Shown in pieces: positions 60,599-64,000 of a DNA stretch of 64,000 nt (positions are counted from its first letter, which is position 1; every line of letters begins with the position of its first letter). This DNA comes from Cerrena zonata. Lineage: Eukaryota > Basidiomycota > Agaricomycetes > Polyporales > Cerrenaceae. The position numbers were made by a program, and so were the translations under genes. Under the pieces are notes generated by a model. The model was given only the letters and a program-made list of their open reading frames with translations, had not been told where the DNA came from and did not search any database. The stretch spans positions 124,001 through 188,000 of the forward strand of contig JASBNA010000012.1 in assembly GCA_038087015.1 (NCBI GenBank). The letters run 5' to 3'.

Positions 60599-61057
60599 GG
60601 GATGTTTTCAGAAGATAGATCAGGTTGAAGCTGTTGAAATAGATGTTAGTCCGAAGTTGGATCGAAATGACTCGATCACCGATCCCAGTCAAAACTTCGC
60701 GCAAGAACTACAGAAACAGTCAGATAGATATCAGTCAACCTTCAGTATGTAATGTAAGAAGTGGAGGTTGATTAGACCCTAGATGATTCACGAGAATGGA
60801 TTGAAACCGCAAACAGGGATACAAGATTGACGCAGATCTTCCCGAAAGTCCGAAAGAGTTTAAGCTGTTGCTAAATTGGCGCTTGTGATATTGAAATTCA
60901 ATTTCATCTTGACAGCCTACCAGTGAGGTTGCTTAGGACCTCAACGTTCAACCTAGGCCTCAATATTCAGCCTGCTATCAACATAATTGAAACCTCATCC
61001 AAGGTAGTTGCACACACTCTTCGGCTAATGTATATCTAATATTTCTCAGAAGACTTC
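60599..61057. other. Divergent intergenic region
   Basis: Shared upstream region of PRO2 (minus) and the gene starting at 61058 (plus). No open frame of note. Short repeated ATTCAACCT/ATTCAGCCT-like words occur near 60940-60975. Confidence 0.5.
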
Positions 61058-64000
61058 ATGAACCGGAATCAAATACACGAAGATTCACAACCCAATGAAC
61101 ATCTGAGGAGACGGATTGGCTCTAATCTTCCTCCTGTTATAAGATCAAGTGTTCCGCCCGCACCACCACCTACTCGTGGAAAGCGACCGTATCGAGGTCG
61201 AGGAGGTGGATTTAGAGGTGGTCATCGTGGCGGACCACCCACTTCTCCTGCAGCACATGGCAGCCTAAGAGGTGGTGGTAGAGGTGGCCCGCCGCCAAAT
61301 TCTCGACAATCACTTCCACCTAGGCCATTTCAGACGACCCAGGGTCAGCAGCGGAATACCAATAATCGACCAGAACCGCCCAAACCAAGCTGGACCTCAC
61401 ATGGACCCAATCATCCCAAACCTGAACCACGTCCTGAGCCAGCACCCGGACCTGTTGCAGGTCCTTCTAATCCTTCTGCTCCTCAGCCTCAACCACAGTC
61501 TCAAGCTCCAGCGAAGAGGAAACGGAAATGGAACCGTGATCCACATAGAAAACACAACAGACAGCAGGAGAAACGTAGAAAACTATTGCCTTCGAAGCCT
61601 TCTACGGACCAACCAAGCACTCAACCGACCCATGGAGATCCCACTGAATCGACATCGCCTAATACGAATCCTACCATAGAACAGTGTATTTCGTTCCCAA
61701 CAGAGACACTCCATGAAGTACAAGTTGAAACTCGCCCGTCTTCGTCTTCGAGCTCCCATCCGACTTTGCTAAACTTAGATCCTACCAATAGAGGCACTCT
61801 ACGAATTTCTCCTCTGCCGTCGGATTGTGATTCAAGTCACCCACTAGCTACAGCCAACAAAACTATTTGGACTGCGAGGAAGAGAACCGAGCTTCTCAGG
61901 AAGGGACTCTCCGCGACAAAAATACGTATTGTGTAGGTTTTCTGAGATGTGACTTTACCTCGAAAACATTGATAATAATTGAATCACTCACTCAGTGATA
62001 ATGCACTTGTCGTAGAATGGTATGTCGAATTTCACGAATCTGAAAAGGGTGTGAATACTAGACACTTTCTATAGGACATGTTCGGTATCACCCGATGCAG
62101 AGTTAGTCGACTGGTTAAAGAAACAAGGAGAATTATATTTCCACCCCGCCCCCACTCAGTATAGGGCCCCACGGACTCCTTCCCCGATGCAAACTTTCGA
62201 TATCCAAGATTCTGACAGCAAACCGATATCCCTTATACCAGACAATGTCACTTCACATGAGTCTCTCGAGGCAGGTCCGTCTGCTAAGCGCAATCAAGAA
62301 CAGCCTCATCCAGCAACCGGAACATTTTCGTTGTTACGTTCTCGACCTAGGGAAATTCAAGTTGAGCTAGACCCGGACAGTCTTTCTGCAATGGGGCCTC
62401 TATTAAAGCTGGAGGAGAAGACTCAACAACTCCTAGTGCCTTTACCCCTCCCGTCTGCCGGCGGAATCCCAATAGCTACAGCAGTGTCATCTCCCTCTAG
62501 AGAAAAAAGAGAACGATCTCCATCACCCGGCTTCCATCCCAGTCCTCTACGGCAGGGAACGTATCGTATTCCATACCTTCCGCCAGACTGTCAGATCAAT
62601 CAACTTAACTATGAAGAAAACCGACAAAACTGGATGGCTAGGGAAAAGAAGAAAATGATAAATAAAGGTCTAACAATTCAAAATAGTATCTCAAGGTATA
62701 GCTTTCAACATTCTAATTTATTCACTCATTGAATTCCTTGTTACTTGGCTTCTATTTTCGTAGCAATGATGGTTTGGTATTTGATTGGTGAGAATGAATT
62801 TGTCTGATCACTTCTCAACGAGTTGTTGACACTTGTGCCATGAACTATACAGGACAAGCGAAGTTCCTCTTCTACCTGACACGCTTCTCCCGTGCTCTGA
62901 TCAAGATTCCGAAGCTTCGTCCAGACCAGGCAATTCTAAACCTATCCCTATTTATTCGGCACCCAAACCTTCTACTTTCGACGACTCATATGAGGATCTG
63001 GGATTTACGAGAGGCTCTCCTCCGATAGATAACGAAAGCTTTTTTCTCAATGCACAAGTATCGAACGCACAGGTTATCTCACCCGTATCCCCTTCTGATC
63101 ATCGAACTTCTGGCAACCGCAATGATCGTCCAGCACCAGCAGTAACGCGATCAACGCCTTCTGACACTACCAAACCATCCGGTAGACACCTAGAAGACAT
63201 AGACCCTTCATTCACGATACTTCGCAGCTCATCCTCCGGTATACACTCACCCACCGATATCGACACCTCACGTGCAGCTGGATCGGACATTCAATCGTCT
63301 AGTAGCGGAATGGAATTCCGGAATGACTTGATTAATGACCGACATACACATGTGAAGCATCCCGATGAAGCTAGATTACCGAAAATTAATTCGGTGTCTG
63401 GCCCTGCCACGAATGGGAAGTCGTCGACGAATTCTCAGGCAATGTTGGATGACAGAGAGACCGGCAGTGGTAGTTTGCTGCCCAAGGAAAAATCGCCTTT
63501 GTTGGGTTCGTATTCCTTTGTCGATGTATTTGTGGAGAGAGTTGGCAAGTTCCTTGCGCAGTACGTGTTTTTGATCCGGTACCTTTGCGTCTATTCTGAC
63601 AGGGGAAATAACCCAGATATTTCACAAGCCTTGGACAAGGTAGGCTCATTCTCGATGCTGTCTACGCCGACGATGCAAAACTCTCGATCGAAGTCCCACC
63701 CGAGTTCTCCCAATACATGCCACATATCCCCTCCGGTGTCTGCTACGGACTACGAACTATCACTCCTGTCATGAATGCGTTCCCTTCTGTCCTCACGACC
63801 GCATTTCGAGATAGGTCTATTGATGAAAAGGTAACAGTCCTGAAGACGAAGGAAAAGAAGATTGCCCTTGAAGTTAGCTGCGGTATCGTTGCGTGCGATG
63901 TTCGAGCTCTGTTGGATTCGAGTGTCAAGAGTGAGCTGGATCTCGAGACGAAGGTGTGGATGGGTCATGAGTTTGTTTTAGACCCTTCATCGGATTCGTT
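61058..64000 (+). CDS. Large low-complexity protein with a duplicated exon module (incomplete at window end)
   Basis: Exons 61058-61932, 61996-62019, 62075-62695, 62764-62787, 62853-63560 and 63629 to the window end keep one frame; the 3' end is missing. The N-terminal 170 residues are Arg/Gly/Pro-rich (RGRGGGFRGGHRGG), followed by a KRKRKWNRDPHRKHNRQQ basic patch, so RNA binding in the nucleus is plausible. Two related modules follow, each beginning GT-x-RI-x2-LP-x-DC and ending in a tryptophan coded across a 24-nt microexon. The next 230 residues are Ser/Pro-rich. The last exon looks folded (GRLILDAVYADDAKLSIEVP, SGVCYGLRTITPVMNAF). The acceptor before 63629 (TTCACAAG) is chosen to reach that frame. 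I recognise no known family. Confidence 0.6.
61793..62078 (+). repeat. Intragenic exon-module duplication, unit A
   Basis: 140 nt of exon (from the Gly codon of GTLRISPLPSDC to the donor at 61932), an intron, the 24-nt microexon at 61996-62019, and the first codon of the next exon. It aligns without a gap to unit B at 62556-62856, with about 15 of 46 residues identical in the exon part. In the microexon the L-V...W positions are shared. Confidence 0.75.
62556..62856 (+). repeat. Intragenic exon-module duplication, unit B
   Basis: 140 nt of exon (from the Gly codon of GTYRIPYLPPDC to the donor at 62695), an intron, the 24-nt microexon at 62764-62787 and the first codon of the following exon. 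Exon part length, microexon length, and both intron phases (phase 2) equal those of unit A. Confidence 0.75.

Overview
The window is nuclear DNA of a filamentous basidiomycete, most likely an Agaricomycete mushroom-former. Genes are packed on both strands, and nearly all are split by 45-65 bp GT-AG introns with CTAAY-like branch sites. The gene families also fit: a NACHT-WD40 NLR, DUF6533-type membrane proteins, F-box proteins, Agaricomycete-type kinases and a small P450 cluster. I built the exon models by hand; for most genes the summed exon lengths were checked to keep frame.

Layout. 0.1-1.1 kb: wreck of a ZIP zinc transporter. 1.6-6.6 kb: six-exon NACHT-WD40 NLR gene, with a non-autonomous TIR element in its first intron and almost no CpG over its 3' half. 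7-10 kb: gene-poor. 10.1-11.9 kb: C2HC zinc-finger protein. 13.9-16.1 kb: secreted M36 fungalysin. 17.2-23.8 kb: dynactin p22, MAK21/NOC1 and PAF1. 24.3-27.8 kb: DUF6533-like membrane protein and a degenerate F-box protein. 28.2 kb: tRNA-Asp. 29.2-30.6 kb: divergent histone H4/H3 pair. 31.9-40.2 kb: F-box protein, divergent ZNHIT2-like and DBP9 genes, HSL-type hydrolase. 40.7-50.4 kb: three related P450s (one dead, two intact) around an AGC kinase. 51.1-57.0 kb: Agaricomycete-type kinase, orphan helical protein, second DUF6533-like copy. 57.4-60.6 kb: NASP-type histone chaperone and glutamate-5-semialdehyde dehydrogenase (PRO2). 61.1 kb to the end: low-complexity protein with a duplicated exon pair, running off the window.

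Themes. Core genes (PAF1, MAK21, DBP9, histones, NASP, PRO2, dynactin) alternate with fast-evolving accessory genes (NLR, P450s, F-box, DUF6533, kinase). The most unusual signals are: an intragenic duplication of a 140-nt block plus a 24-nt microexon at 61.8-62.9 kb; the intronic transposon whose removal restores a normal 49-nt intron; the CpG desert over an intact NLR; a P450 relic whose heme cysteine has become serine; a histone H3 tail three residues longer than usual; and single-base frame breaks in PAF1 and PRO2, which could be assembly errors. I found no CRISPR array and no operon-like system, as expected for a fungal nucleus.
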